A stretch of DNA of 9,471 nt from an uncultured Erysipelotrichaceae bacterium (GTDB lineage Bacteria > Bacillota_I > Bacilli_A > RF39 > UBA660). The DNA is taken from assembly GCA_902783215.1 (NCBI GenBank), contig CACZQD010000049.1:1-9471 (forward strand), in the 5' to 3' direction. A program made the position numbers and the translations under genes. The notes below the pieces were generated by a model. It saw only the letters and a program-made list of their open reading frames with translations, was not told the origin of the DNA and did not search any database. Positions within the stretch are counted from its first letter, which is position 1, and the number at the start of each line of letters is the position of its first letter. Below, in pieces: positions 1 to 7,069 of this stretch.

Positions 1-1061
1 AATCTTTCCTTAGTTATATTTGAATCTAATTTAGGAAAATAATTTCGCAAATCGTATAATTTATTATCAAAGAATTCGATAACATCATAATGATATTTAA
101 TTAATAAACGGAATATTTCAATACCTATTGTTTCAGCAAATATTCTTATTCTATCATCTAAATCGGTCATGAAGTAAATAAAAACGGAATTTTTAAATAG
201 ATCAACGTTTTCTCTTACATCTGACATAGTAAGTTGCTTACTATAATACTTATTTCTTATCGTTTCTGGCATGTCAATATTATTCAAAAATATTTCTTCA
301 TGTCTTTTTTTATACGATTCAGGTAACTGGTTCATTACCTGTTCAATCCCTACAATTTTAGCTTTTAATATATCATTTGTTGTCACATAATCAACATGGT
401 CAGCCAGTTTTTCTACTTGATTGTGCAGATAAAATTCATATGGAGAAGAAAACATATGAGGTCTTAGGCATTTATACGTTTCATATATAAAGTTAAAATC
501 ATCTTTAGAATACTGATATAATTCTAAAGCTTTATCAAATGTTATATCGTTTATAAATTCATAACTATAACTTAGATGACTATCTGGCATCTTTTGCTTT
601 ATTTCTCCAATTTGTTTAGAATCAAAATTAATTATCTCATCGAAAGTTAATTGACCACCATTCCATTTATCTTTAATATTTTGAGTAAAAAGATCTGATA
701 AGAACATATATGCATATTTTTCATATACATAGTCATCGAATATCATTTTCTGAGTATGTCTTAACAAACGATTAACATTTTTAACTCGACATTTTTTAAA
801 ATTTGCATATCCATTTATCGTAATTCTATCAAAATCAATATTAGCTTTTGTCTTAGAAAAATCAGCAATATGATTTTCATCTGTTAATATTGTCATATCT
901 GACCATTGATAAGGCATAATATTTCTTAAATCATATGATAATAATTCATTTAATATTTCATGGTATTCATCTAATAAATCATTACCCATTTGAATTTTAA
1001 ATTCTAAATCCATAAGTTTTTGCTTATAATTATAGAATTTTTCATTATTAATTAATTTCAT
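1..1061 (-). CDS. Unrecognised protein, N-terminal part (cut by window edge)
   Basis: An open frame of 353 codons starts at ATG 1061 and runs without a stop off the left edge, so the C-terminus is missing. The start follows AGGAAGG at 1074-1068, six bases from the ATG. The protein begins MKLINNEKFYNYKQKLMD and is charged, rich in Lys, Asp, Asn, Tyr and Phe, with no signal peptide or membrane segment, so probably cytoplasmic. Residues about 67-99 (with IDF, ITI, ANF, CRV, NV) alternate hydrophobic and polar residues roughly every five positions, which vaguely recalls pentapeptide or beta-helix coils; the rest looks mostly helical. I recognise no catalytic motif or family. It lies on the same strand as the asnB operon but behind that operon's terminator and with a candidate promoter of its own, so it is probably a separate transcription unit. 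Certain as a gene, unknown in function. Confidence 0.85.
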   Translation of the reverse strand, partial: MKLINNEKFYNYKQKLMDLEFKIQMGNDLLDEYHEILNELLSYDLRNIMPYQWSDMTILTDENHIADFSKTKANIDFDRITINGYANFKKCRVKNVNRLLRHTQKMIFDDYVYEKYAYMFLSDLFTQNIKDKWNGGQLTFDEIINFDSKQIGEIKQKMPDSHLSYSYEFINDITFDKALELYQYSKDDFNFIYETYKCLRPHMFSSPYEFYLHNQVEKLADHVDYVTTNDILKAKIVGIEQVMNQLPESYKKRHEEIFLNNIDMPETIRNKYYSKQLTMSDVRENVDLFKNSVFIYFMTDLDDRIRIFAETIGIEIFRLLIKYHYDVIEFFDNKLYDLRNYFPKLDSNITKER

Positions 1062-1164
1062 ACTACACCTTCCTACTTCTACTTATAACTTTTTTATATA
1101 TTTTGTTGCTTTTATTATTATAGATAATTTCTTTATTATTTTTTATTTAACTCCTCTTTCATAT

Positions 1165-1200
1165 AAAAACCCCACAACTTTTAATATAAATACGTGAGGG
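1165..1200 (-). terminator. Possible bulged hairpin with T-run (second terminator or leader element)
   Basis: On the minus strand CCC-T-CAC (1200-1194) can pair with GTGGGG (1175-1170) with one bulged T and an 18-base loop, followed immediately by TTTTT (1169-1165). It is one of few GC-rich patches in this spacer. It could be a backup terminator for read-through from asnB. It overlaps the predicted start point of the left-edge gene, so its 5' arm would be mostly absent from that gene's own transcript. Confidence 0.35.
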
Positions 1201-1202
1201 CT

Positions 1203-1231
1203 ATTATACAATAATAATTATTTAATTGCAA
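1203..1231 (-). promoter_or_regulatory. Candidate sigma-A promoter of the left-edge gene
   Basis: On the minus strand TTGCAA (1231-1226) is followed after 17 bases by a perfect TATAAT (1208-1203). The start point would fall near 1195, giving a leader of about 135 bases before ATG 1061. It begins right after the T-run of the asnB terminator, a normal terminator-then-promoter order. Such matches arise easily in AT-rich DNA, so confidence is moderate. Confidence 0.5.
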
Positions 1232-1258
1232 ATTATAAAAACAATGCATTAGCATTGT
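1232..1258 (-). terminator. Intrinsic terminator of the racemase-ligase-asnB operon
   Basis: Directly after the asnB stop codon, the minus strand reads ACAATGC-TAAT-GCATTGT, a perfect 7-bp stem with a four-base loop (1258-1241), then TTTTTATAATT. The stem begins at the base next to the TAG. Confidence 0.85.
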
Positions 1259-3076
1259 CTATAATTCAATAAAATATTTTTTATACCATAGTAAGAAACA
1301 AAGAATAGTATATATTTTTCTACCATTATTAGCTATATTGTTATAGTGATCTTCTAGTAGTTTTAAAACATCTTCTTGTTTAAAGAATTCTTTAGTATAA
1401 TCTTCACTAAGAATATCTTTAACCCATTTATACCATTTTTCTTCCCTGATCCATAGAGAAAATGGTACTGGAAATCCTTTTTTCTTTCTTTTAGCCCACT
1501 CTTCTGGAACAGTTAATTCACTAGCCTTACGAAGACACATTTTATCAACTTTAAACTTATTTGGTATGGTTAAAGCCTGTTTAAATACTACTTTATCTAG
1601 AAATGGTACTCTAAGCTCTAAACTATGGGCCATAGTCATTTTATCAGCTTTTAGCAAGATATCTCTAGGAAGCCATAAATTCATATCTAAGAATTGTTTT
1701 TTTACCATATCTGATTTATCTTTTACTTTATCAAAGTATGGTTTAGTAATATCTCTAAATCCAATATCAGTTTTATATTTATCGTTTAAAATATCGTTTG
1801 CTTCTTGGTCATCAAAAATAAATGCTTGGCCAACATAATAATCTTCAATATCTGATCCTGCTTTGATTAAGAATTGTTGCCCTTTAAAGTATTTTTTATT
1901 TAAAGAAAAATTCTTAATGGCTTTTCTAATACCTTTTGGTACTATTTTTTGATATCTTAAGAAGGTTGGTGTAGGATTATATGATTCATATCCTCCATAT
2001 AATTCATCAGCTCCTTCTCCTGATAATACTACTTTAACATCTTTAGCTGCTAATGCAGATAAATGATAAAGTGGAACTGCTGAAAGATTAGCATGTGGTT
2101 CATCAGAATGATATTGTACTTTATCTAATGAGTCAAAGAATTCCTCCGGAGTTATTAATTGTCTTTTGTTTTTAATTTTTAATATATCAGATAATTCTTT
2201 AGCGTAATTAGTTTCATTAAATTTTTGATAATCAAATCCAACGGAATATGTAGTGTCCGGTTTTAAAACCGAAACAATGTAACTAGAATCAACTCCACCT
2301 GATAGGAAAGCTCCTACTTTAACATCACTAATTCGATGATATTTGACAGATGAATGTATTTGATTATCAATATCTTTTATTAATTGTTCAAGATTAACTT
2401 GACTTTCAGTATATGAAAAATCAAAATAAGAATCAATTTTTAGTTTTCCATCTTTAAATGTAAAATAATGACCAGGATTTAATCTATATACGTTTTTAAA
2501 GAATGTTTCATCTAATACAGAATATTGAAAAGTCAAATAACTTTTTAATGATTTTTTATTTAATTCTTTCTTGAAATGAGGATTCTTTAAGAAACTTTTA
2601 ATCTCTGAACCCCATATAAATGTATCTTTATTTTTATAGTAATAAAATGGTTTAATACCAAAATAATCACGTGCTCCAAATAATTGCTTTTTATTTTTAT
2701 CCCATATTATAAAAGCAAACATTCCTCTTAATTTAGAAACTACTTTTGTACCATATTCTTCATATCCTTTAAGTATAGTTTCAGTATCTGAATTAGTTTT
2801 AAAAGTATATCCCTTTTTCTTTAATTCTGTTTGTAGTTCTTGATAATTATATATTTCTCCATTAAATGTTATAACTACACTTTTATCCTTGTTTGTCATT
2901 GGCTGTTTACCATGTTTTAAATCAATAATACTTAAACGTCTAAATCCTATGTTTATATCAGTATCACTATAATATCCTTCATCATCTGGTCCACGATGAA
3001 TAATAGTATCATTCATATCTTTTATTACTTTTTTATCTTTTATTTTGGAATCAATATATCCAACAAATCCGCACAT
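1259..3076 (-). CDS. asnB: Glutamine-hydrolysing asparagine synthetase (AsnB/AsnH type)
   Basis: The 605-residue protein has the full two-domain layout and length of bacterial AsnB. The N-terminal glutaminase domain starts MCGFVGYI, so Cys2 becomes the nucleophile after Met removal; HRGPDDEG (27-34), FNGEIYN (71-77) and RGMFAF (117-122) follow. The synthetase domain has the ATP-pyrophosphatase loop SGGVDSS (259-265), SGEGADELYGGY (352-363) and ADKMTMAHSLELRVPFLD (477-494). Known reaction: ATP, glutamine and an aspartyl carboxylate give the amide, glutamate, AMP and PPi. It is the last gene of a three-gene operon, one base after the ATP-grasp stop, with only a weak AAGTGG-like ribosome site, so it probably relies on translational coupling. 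In Lactococcus lactis the homologous AsnH amidates D-Asp in the peptidoglycan cross-bridge; the neighbours here make that role as likely as free asparagine synthesis. The family is certain, the acceptor is inferred. Confidence 0.93.
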   Translation of the reverse strand: MCGFVGYIDSKIKDKKVIKDMNDTIIHRGPDDEGYYSDTDINIGFRRLSIIDLKHGKQPMTNKDKSVVITFNGEIYNYQELQTELKKKGYTFKTNSDTETILKGYEEYGTKVVSKLRGMFAFIIWDKNKKQLFGARDYFGIKPFYYYKNKDTFIWGSEIKSFLKNPHFKKELNKKSLKSYLTFQYSVLDETFFKNVYRLNPGHYFTFKDGKLKIDSYFDFSYTESQVNLEQLIKDIDNQIHSSVKYHRISDVKVGAFLSGGVDSSYIVSVLKPDTTYSVGFDYQKFNETNYAKELSDILKIKNKRQLITPEEFFDSLDKVQYHSDEPHANLSAVPLYHLSALAAKDVKVVLSGEGADELYGGYESYNPTPTFLRYQKIVPKGIRKAIKNFSLNKKYFKGQQFLIKAGSDIEDYYVGQAFIFDDQEANDILNDKYKTDIGFRDITKPYFDKVKDKSDMVKKQFLDMNLWLPRDILLKADKMTMAHSLELRVPFLDKVVFKQALTIPNKFKVDKMCLRKASELTVPEEWAKRKKKGFPVPFSLWIREEKWYKWVKDILSEDYTKEFFKQEDVLKLLEDHYNNIANNGRKIYTILCFLLWYKKYFIEL

Positions 3077-3077
3077 T

Positions 3078-4289
3078 TTACCACTTACACTTTCTATATT
3101 TTTTTACATAATTTATTTTTCTTAAATTTAACCATATTTTTCTTTTAATATTCTTATCATATTTACAATTTAATGGATCACATATTTTCTTTTCTTTTTT
3201 TAGTTTAATAATTTTATTTTTAATCTTTGTATTACTAACATTTTCTTTAATAACTTTCATTGGTACAAACGAAAGACACATTTCTTCATTAATAAAATGG
3301 AAATCAAATGATTTATGATATATTAAATCATCAACTAAGAATTTTACTAAATTATATCCACAAGCAGTAAGATAATAACTACTACGTGCTTGACGAGGAT
3401 TGATTTCTAAAATCTTAAATGTTTTTGATTTAGTATCATACTTTAAATCAATTTCGGCAATTCCATGGTAATCTAATGATTCAATAAATTTTTTTAATTT
3501 TTTTATTAAATCATCTGTTTGTCCAAATTCATTATAACCATTAACAAGCACTGTACAGTTACCTATACCAGTTGGAGTGTGCTCCTGAAGAGCAATTTGC
3601 GCTAAAGTCATTAATTTCACTTTACCTAATTTATCGCAATAGACAATTGAATCAAATAATTTACTATCATCTCCATCAATATATTCCTGTAGTATTAAGT
3701 TACCTTTATAACCTGAATTTTTAATTTGATCTATCACTTTAAGTAATTCATTTTCATTCTTAATTTTATAAACCTTAGCTTGAGATTCAAACTCATATTT
3801 ATGATAATCTATACCATTACCTGGTTTTAATATTAATTCATATCCTAAATTATTTACTTTTTTTAAATCTAACTGACTATTAATATCATAAATATATGTT
3901 TTTGGAATATTTTGATTTTTATATTTACTGTAGAATAAATCTTTTATTAATAAATTGTTTAATAAATCTATACTTATTGTGTGAAAATAATAATATTTTT
4001 TTAAGTATTCTTGATTTTCTTGCATCAATCTAACATAATCATCATTAGAAGGGATTAGTAACAGTTTCTTATCTTTATGCTTTTCATAAAAACTTTTTAA
4101 TGTTTTTTTTAATACATTTGAATTATGTAAATCTGATTCATATGTTATATTTAAAATATTACTTAAACCAGTAAAATTCATTGGTAGTTTACCAATCACA
4201 AAGGCTTTTTTTTGATATGCTTCATAACAATTTCGTGCCATATAATAAGCATTAACATCACTACCTAAAATAACTACTTCAAAATCCAT
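3078..4289 (-). CDS. ATP-grasp carboxylate-amine ligase, probable D-aspartate ligase
   Basis: A 403-residue soluble protein of the ATP-grasp superfamily, close in length and layout to the D-aspartate ligase (Asl) group. Residues 1-40 (EVVILGSDVNAYYMARN) form an N-terminal nucleotide-fold-like preATP-grasp domain. The ATP-grasp core has ELILKPG (Lys155), LQEYIDGDD (200-208), AEIDLKY (278-284) and the metal-binding strand LEINPRQARSSYY (294-306; Glu295 and Asn297 as likely Mg ligands). The Lys/Arg-rich tail (about 350-403) may aid membrane or nucleic acid contact. Known role of Asl enzymes: joining the beta-carboxyl of D-Asp to the lysine side chain of UDP-MurNAc-pentapeptide. Its ATG shares one base with the racemase stop (TAATG) and its AAGGAGG ribosome site lies inside the racemase gene, so the two are translationally coupled. 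The racemase upstream and amidotransferase downstream support a D-amino acid ligase. Other COG3919-like ligases remain possible. Confidence 0.72.
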   Translation of the reverse strand: MDFEVVILGSDVNAYYMARNCYEAYQKKAFVIGKLPMNFTGLSNILNITYESDLHNSNVLKKTLKSFYEKHKDKKLLLIPSNDDYVRLMQENQEYLKKYYYFHTISIDLLNNLLIKDLFYSKYKNQNIPKTYIYDINSQLDLKKVNNLGYELILKPGNGIDYHKYEFESQAKVYKIKNENELLKVIDQIKNSGYKGNLILQEYIDGDDSKLFDSIVYCDKLGKVKLMTLAQIALQEHTPTGIGNCTVLVNGYNEFGQTDDLIKKLKKFIESLDYHGIAEIDLKYDTKSKTFKILEINPRQARSSYYLTACGYNLVKFLVDDLIYHKSFDFHFINEEMCLSFVPMKVIKENVSNTKIKNKIIKLKKEKKICDPLNCKYDKNIKRKIWLNLRKINYVKKYRKCKW

Positions 4290-5452
4290 TATTTATCCTC
4301 CTTGGTGATATATTTTCTCTCGAGTAATGGTGAAATACTGGCCATTAATTGATGAGGAGTGGTTGATGCATATGCTGCTTCTGAACGTATATCTTTAATA
4401 ACTTCAACACGATCACCTATTTTAACACTATCATCAACTTTAACTGTAATCATACCCATATTAACTACACCAACAATTGGATAACGATGATTGTTTATAT
4501 AGACGCATCGACCCTTATGAGTTAAAGATAATCCATCCATATATCCAACAGGTATAATAGCAATTCGACACTTGCTGTCAGTTATATAATTACTTCCATA
4601 TCCGATATATTCACTATCTAATACCTCTTTAATTTCACTTACTTCACTAATTAGTTTAAATGCAGGTTCTACATCAATACTAAAATCATCATTAATTGGT
4701 GATAAACGAAGAGTCTTACGTTTATAATCTCTTTTTAATTTACGTAATTGATTTTTAAATCCAATAGTACTAAAATTACGAGGAGCAAGCCCATACATAA
4801 TAATACCTAATCTAACACCATTTGCAATTCTTAATTTAGGGTGTATAGCAAAAGCATTACTACTAAATATATGAACAATTTTTATTTTGCTTAAATCAAT
4901 ATTTTTAGTTAATTCTTTAAACTTATCAATTTGTTTATCAAAACGATTATCAATTACTCCTATTGTAGCTAAATGAGTATAAATACCCTCTAATTTAATG
5001 GCTTTTGAGTTAAGTAATTCATTATATATTCTCTCAATATCGCTAGCTTTATTAATACCTAAACGATTCATTCCACTATCTATTTTAATGTGTACTTTAA
5101 GTTTTTTATCAAGCTTTATTAGTTTTTGGTAATAATCAAATGAGCTAATTGTAATAGTAATATTTTCCTTAGAGCATATGTCAATATATTCTAAGTCAAC
5201 TGGTTGCAATATTAATATAGGACAAGTTTTACTAACCATATTTCTAATTTCCATAGCTTCATCTAGTGTAGAAACAGCTAAATAGTTTATCCCACTTTTA
5301 ATCATCCATTTGCACACTTTCATTCCATGACCATATGCATTACCTTTAACCACACCAATATAATATTTATAATTATTATATTTACTAATAATATTCTTAA
5401 TATTTCTTTCAATTGTTTTAGTATTTACTTCTACATATGTTTTACGATACAT
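4289..5452 (-). CDS. alr: Alanine-racemase-fold PLP-dependent amino acid racemase
   Basis: The N-terminal TIM-barrel and C-terminal beta domain of the alanine racemase family are both present. VVKGNAYGHG holds the PLP lysine (Lys36, counted from the chosen start). KIDSGMNRLG (about 123-132) keeps the lysine that is carbamylated in known enzymes and the arginine of the R136 position. VRLGIIMYGLAP contains the arginine contacting the PLP pyridine, and PVGYMDG holds the catalytic tyrosine (Tyr304). I chose ATG 5452 (387 residues) over a GTG at 5461 because AGGTGG sits five bases before this ATG and the GTG lies inside that site. Oddities are GNAYG for the usual ANAYG, NMGM where MD follows in most members, and about 36 extra Lys/Arg-rich residues (225-260) between the two halves. 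It is first in the operon with the D-Asp-type ligase. D-alanine is the default product; D-Asp or another D-amino acid is possible. Confidence 0.85.
   Translation of the reverse strand: MYRKTYVEVNTKTIERNIKNIISKYNNYKYYIGVVKGNAYGHGMKVCKWMIKSGINYLAVSTLDEAMEIRNMVSKTCPILILQPVDLEYIDICSKENITITISSFDYYQKLIKLDKKLKVHIKIDSGMNRLGINKASDIERIYNELLNSKAIKLEGIYTHLATIGVIDNRFDKQIDKFKELTKNIDLSKIKIVHIFSSNAFAIHPKLRIANGVRLGIIMYGLAPRNFSTIGFKNQLRKLKRDYKRKTLRLSPINDDFSIDVEPAFKLISEVSEIKEVLDSEYIGYGSNYITDSKCRIAIIPVGYMDGLSLTHKGRCVYINNHRYPIVGVVNMGMITVKVDDSVKIGDRVEVIKDIRSEAAYASTTPHQLMASISPLLERKYITKEDK
4297..4303 (-). promoter_or_regulatory. Ribosome binding site of the ligase inside the racemase gene
   Basis: The minus strand reads AAGGAGG at 4303-4297, seven bases before the ligase ATG (4289) and inside the last codons of the racemase. 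With the TAATG stop-start overlap it indicates translational coupling. Confidence 0.85.
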
Positions 5453-5475
5453 TTTAACCACCTACATTCTTTAAT

Positions 5476-5504
5476 ATTTTAGCACATTTCCTTTTTTTCT
5501 TCAA
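5476..5504 (-). promoter_or_regulatory. Sigma-A promoter of the racemase-ligase-asnB operon
   Basis: Minus strand TTGAAG (5504-5499), a 17-base spacer, then TAAAAT (5481-5476) with an upstream TG in the extended -10 position (TGCTAAAAT). The predicted start point is near 5469, about 17 bases before ATG 5452. It follows the terminator of the preceding gene, so the operon is probably transcribed independently of sigG. Confidence 0.7.
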
Positions 5505-5511
5505 TACTAAC

Positions 5512-5550
5512 AAAAAATAAAAGCAATTTAATTATCATAAATCAAATTGC
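5512..5550 (-). terminator. Intrinsic terminator of the membrane-anchored protein gene
   Basis: Minus strand GCAATTTGAT (5550-5541), loop TTATGATA, then ATTAAATTGC (5532-5523): a 10-bp stem with one G-U pair, followed by TTTTATTTTTT. It starts nine bases after the stop codon. Confidence 0.85.
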
Positions 5551-5558
5551 CTACATAA

Positions 5559-6155
5559 TTATTGTGTATTACTTTTATTAGCATTATTCTCAATTTCGTA
5601 ATTATTTATAATTTTATTGACATTAAATTCATCAAAATTATCTGTTCTACTAGTATCTTTTTTTAATTTAATGTTTTTAGAAGCTGTATTACTATTTTGA
5701 GAGAAATAAGCATCGCTATCTTCTAATGTATCCTTATCAATTATTTTTAACACTTTTTCTCCAGAAGTAGCTTTAATACCAGCGTCATTACCGCCTTCAA
5801 ACAAATAATTTAGATGAATTTCATCATTAATAATAGTATAGTTACCAATTACGTGATTACTTGCATTCATCGAAAATTGATATCTAAATGTACCGTCTTC
5901 CCATAAATAAATACTATAATTATATACTAAATTACTATCTGAACTATCTTTATTTTGCTCAGAAAAAGTATAAAATCCATAAATATCATTAAATGTATAT
6001 GGTGTATTATACACTTCTTTTTTTGTAGTAGTCTCTTTCTTAATTGATTCATTATTCTGATTTTTATTATTCTTAACGATAAAAATGTATAAACATAATA
6101 AAGCAATAATAATTAATAAAATAGTAATAATGAAAACATATACTTTCTTACTCAC
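5559..6155 (-). CDS. Membrane-anchored protein with extracytoplasmic beta-rich domain, function unknown
   Basis: I chose GTG 6155 as start (198 residues, MSKKVYVFII...). It sits six bases after AAGGTGG, whereas the longer frame's GTG at 6167 lies inside that site. Residues 5-27 are one strongly hydrophobic helix after a short positive N-terminus, with no lipobox, so it is a signal anchor or uncleaved signal. A Lys/Asn/Glu/Thr-rich linker (28-50) leads to an outside domain beginning DIYGFYTF, with alternating strands (YSIYLWEDGTFRYQF, GNYTIINDEIHLNYLF) typical of small lipocalin-like or META-like barrels that compute a reporter of state rather than catalyse; no active site is evident. The tail is Asn/Ser-rich and disordered. 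It lies between sigG and the cross-bridge operon, 69 bases after sigG, with its own candidate promoter and a good terminator. A cell-surface role is inferred. I recognise no named family. Confidence 0.8.
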   Translation of the reverse strand: MSKKVYVFIITILLIIIALLCLYIFIVKNNKNQNNESIKKETTTKKEVYNTPYTFNDIYGFYTFSEQNKDSSDSNLVYNYSIYLWEDGTFRYQFSMNASNHVIGNYTIINDEIHLNYLFEGGNDAGIKATSGEKVLKIIDKDTLEDSDAYFSQNSNTASKNIKLKKDTSRTDNFDEFNVNKIINNYEIENNANKSNTQ

Positions 6156-6180
6156 ACAACTCACCACCTTCCTATTTTCA

Positions 6181-6209
6181 ATATTATCACAAAGATATTC
6201 TTAATGCAA
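6181..6209 (-). promoter_or_regulatory. Candidate sigma-A promoter of the membrane-anchored protein gene
   Basis: Minus strand TTGCAT (6209-6204), a 17-base spacer, then TAATAT (6186-6181), just after the sigG stop. I see no convincing terminator for sigG here (only a short CTTAAT-TG-ATTAAG repeat with no T-run), so read-through from sigG is also possible. Confidence 0.5.
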
Positions 6210-6224
6210 TATTTCCTTAATCAA

Positions 6225-7001
6225 TTAAGTAATATTATTTTTAATATTATTTAATCCACTCTTTTCTAATCTAGATATTTGAGCTTGTGAGATACCTATT
6301 TCACTTGCTAATTCCATTTGTGTTTTACCAACAAAATATCGTTGTGTAATAATATATTTTTCTTTTTCTTTTAAATTATCTATAGCTTTTTTAATAGCTA
6401 TTTTTTGATCTATATTTTTCATCTCATTTTTACTATCTTCTAATTGATCAGATAAATATATTGTATCTCCTCCATCATTATAAATAGGTTCAAACATGCT
6501 TACAGTATCTTTCATTGAGTCTAAAGCATTACTCACTTCAAATTCCGTTAAATTTAATTTATCAGCAATCATTTTAATTGTTGGTTCACCATTAATACTA
6601 TTAGTTAATTCTTCTTTAGCTTGTAAAGCCTTATAAGCAATATCTTTAATACTACGTGCGATTCGAACACTATTGTTATCTCTTAAATACCTTTTTACCT
6701 CTCCTATTATCATTGGTACTGCATAAGTTGAAAACTTTACACCATGACTTAAATCAAAGTTATCAATGGCTTTAATTAATCCCACACAACCTATTTGAAA
6801 TAAATCATCCATATTATCAGTACGATTATTATATTTTCTTAAAATACTTAAGACTAGTTTTAAATTACCGTTTATTAACTGTTCTTTCGCACTTAAATCA
6901 CCACTATTATACTTTTTAAATAATTCCATCATTTCTTCATTACTTAATACTTTAATATTCGCAGTATTCACGCCACAAATCTCAACTTTGTAACGTGCCA
7001 T
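6225..7001 (-). CDS. sigG: RNA polymerase sporulation-specific sigma factor SigG
   Basis: The 258-residue product matches the B. subtilis late forespore sigma factor in length and along its whole sequence. The signature N-terminus KVEICGV (5-11) comes first. Region 2 follows with NGNLKLVLS (44-52), DDLFQIGCVGLIKAIDNFDL (65-84) and KFSTYAVPMIIGEVKRYLRD (89-108); region 3 has SRS-like IARSIKDIAYKALQ, FEPIYNDGGD is at 170-179, and the region 4 helix-turn-helix is GKTQMELASEIGISQAQISR (225-244). Asn44 matches the SigG asparagine (Asn45 in B. subtilis, Glu in SigF) that I recall as deciding CsfB/Gin recognition, so this is SigG rather than SigF. Its role is to direct RNA polymerase to late forespore genes. 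The sigE-spoIIGA neighbours known from bacilli are absent. The start is ATG, and its AAAGGAG site (7015-7009) is buried in a long hairpin. Confidence 0.95.
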   Translation of the reverse strand: MARYKVEICGVNTANIKVLSNEEMMELFKKYNSGDLSAKEQLINGNLKLVLSILRKYNNRTDNMDDLFQIGCVGLIKAIDNFDLSHGVKFSTYAVPMIIGEVKRYLRDNNSVRIARSIKDIAYKALQAKEELTNSINGEPTIKMIADKLNLTEFEVSNALDSMKDTVSMFEPIYNDGGDTIYLSDQLEDSKNEMKNIDQKIAIKKAIDNLKEKEKYIITQRYFVGKTQMELASEIGISQAQISRLEKSGLNNIKNNIT

Positions 7002-7045
7002 AAAAAATCTCCTTTCAATCTATTATGATTAAAAGAAGATTTTTT
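7002..7045 (-). promoter_or_regulatory. RNA hairpin occluding the sigG ribosome binding site
   Basis: On the minus strand the arm 7045-7027 (AAAAAATCTTCTTTTAATC) pairs over 19 positions with the arm 7020-7002 (GATTGAAAGGAGATTTTTT), with two G-U pairs and a six-base loop ATAATA. The 3' arm contains the whole AAAGGAG site and ends at the base before the sigG ATG, so the folded leader should block translation initiation. A conserved RBS-occluding hairpin that lowers translation is described for B. subtilis sigG. Because the 3' arm ends in T6, partial termination between the upstream small gene and sigG is a second possibility. Confidence 0.8.
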
Positions 7046-7069
7046 ATACATTAGTTTTATTTTTGGTAT

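Noticed and set aside
1117..1122. TATAAT on the minus strand as promoter of the left-edge gene
   Set aside because: A perfect -10 hexamer, but there is no -35 like sequence at 16-18 bases; the pair at 1231-1203 is better.
1566..1838. 90-codon open frame on the plus strand
   Set aside because: It lies wholly inside asnB in antisense, has no ribosome site and no recognisable protein character; asnB is unambiguous.
5453..5461. GTG start giving a racemase three residues longer
   Set aside because: The GTG is part of the AGGTGG ribosome site that serves ATG 5452. The same reasoning rejects the longer starts at 6167, 7311, 8317 and 9236.
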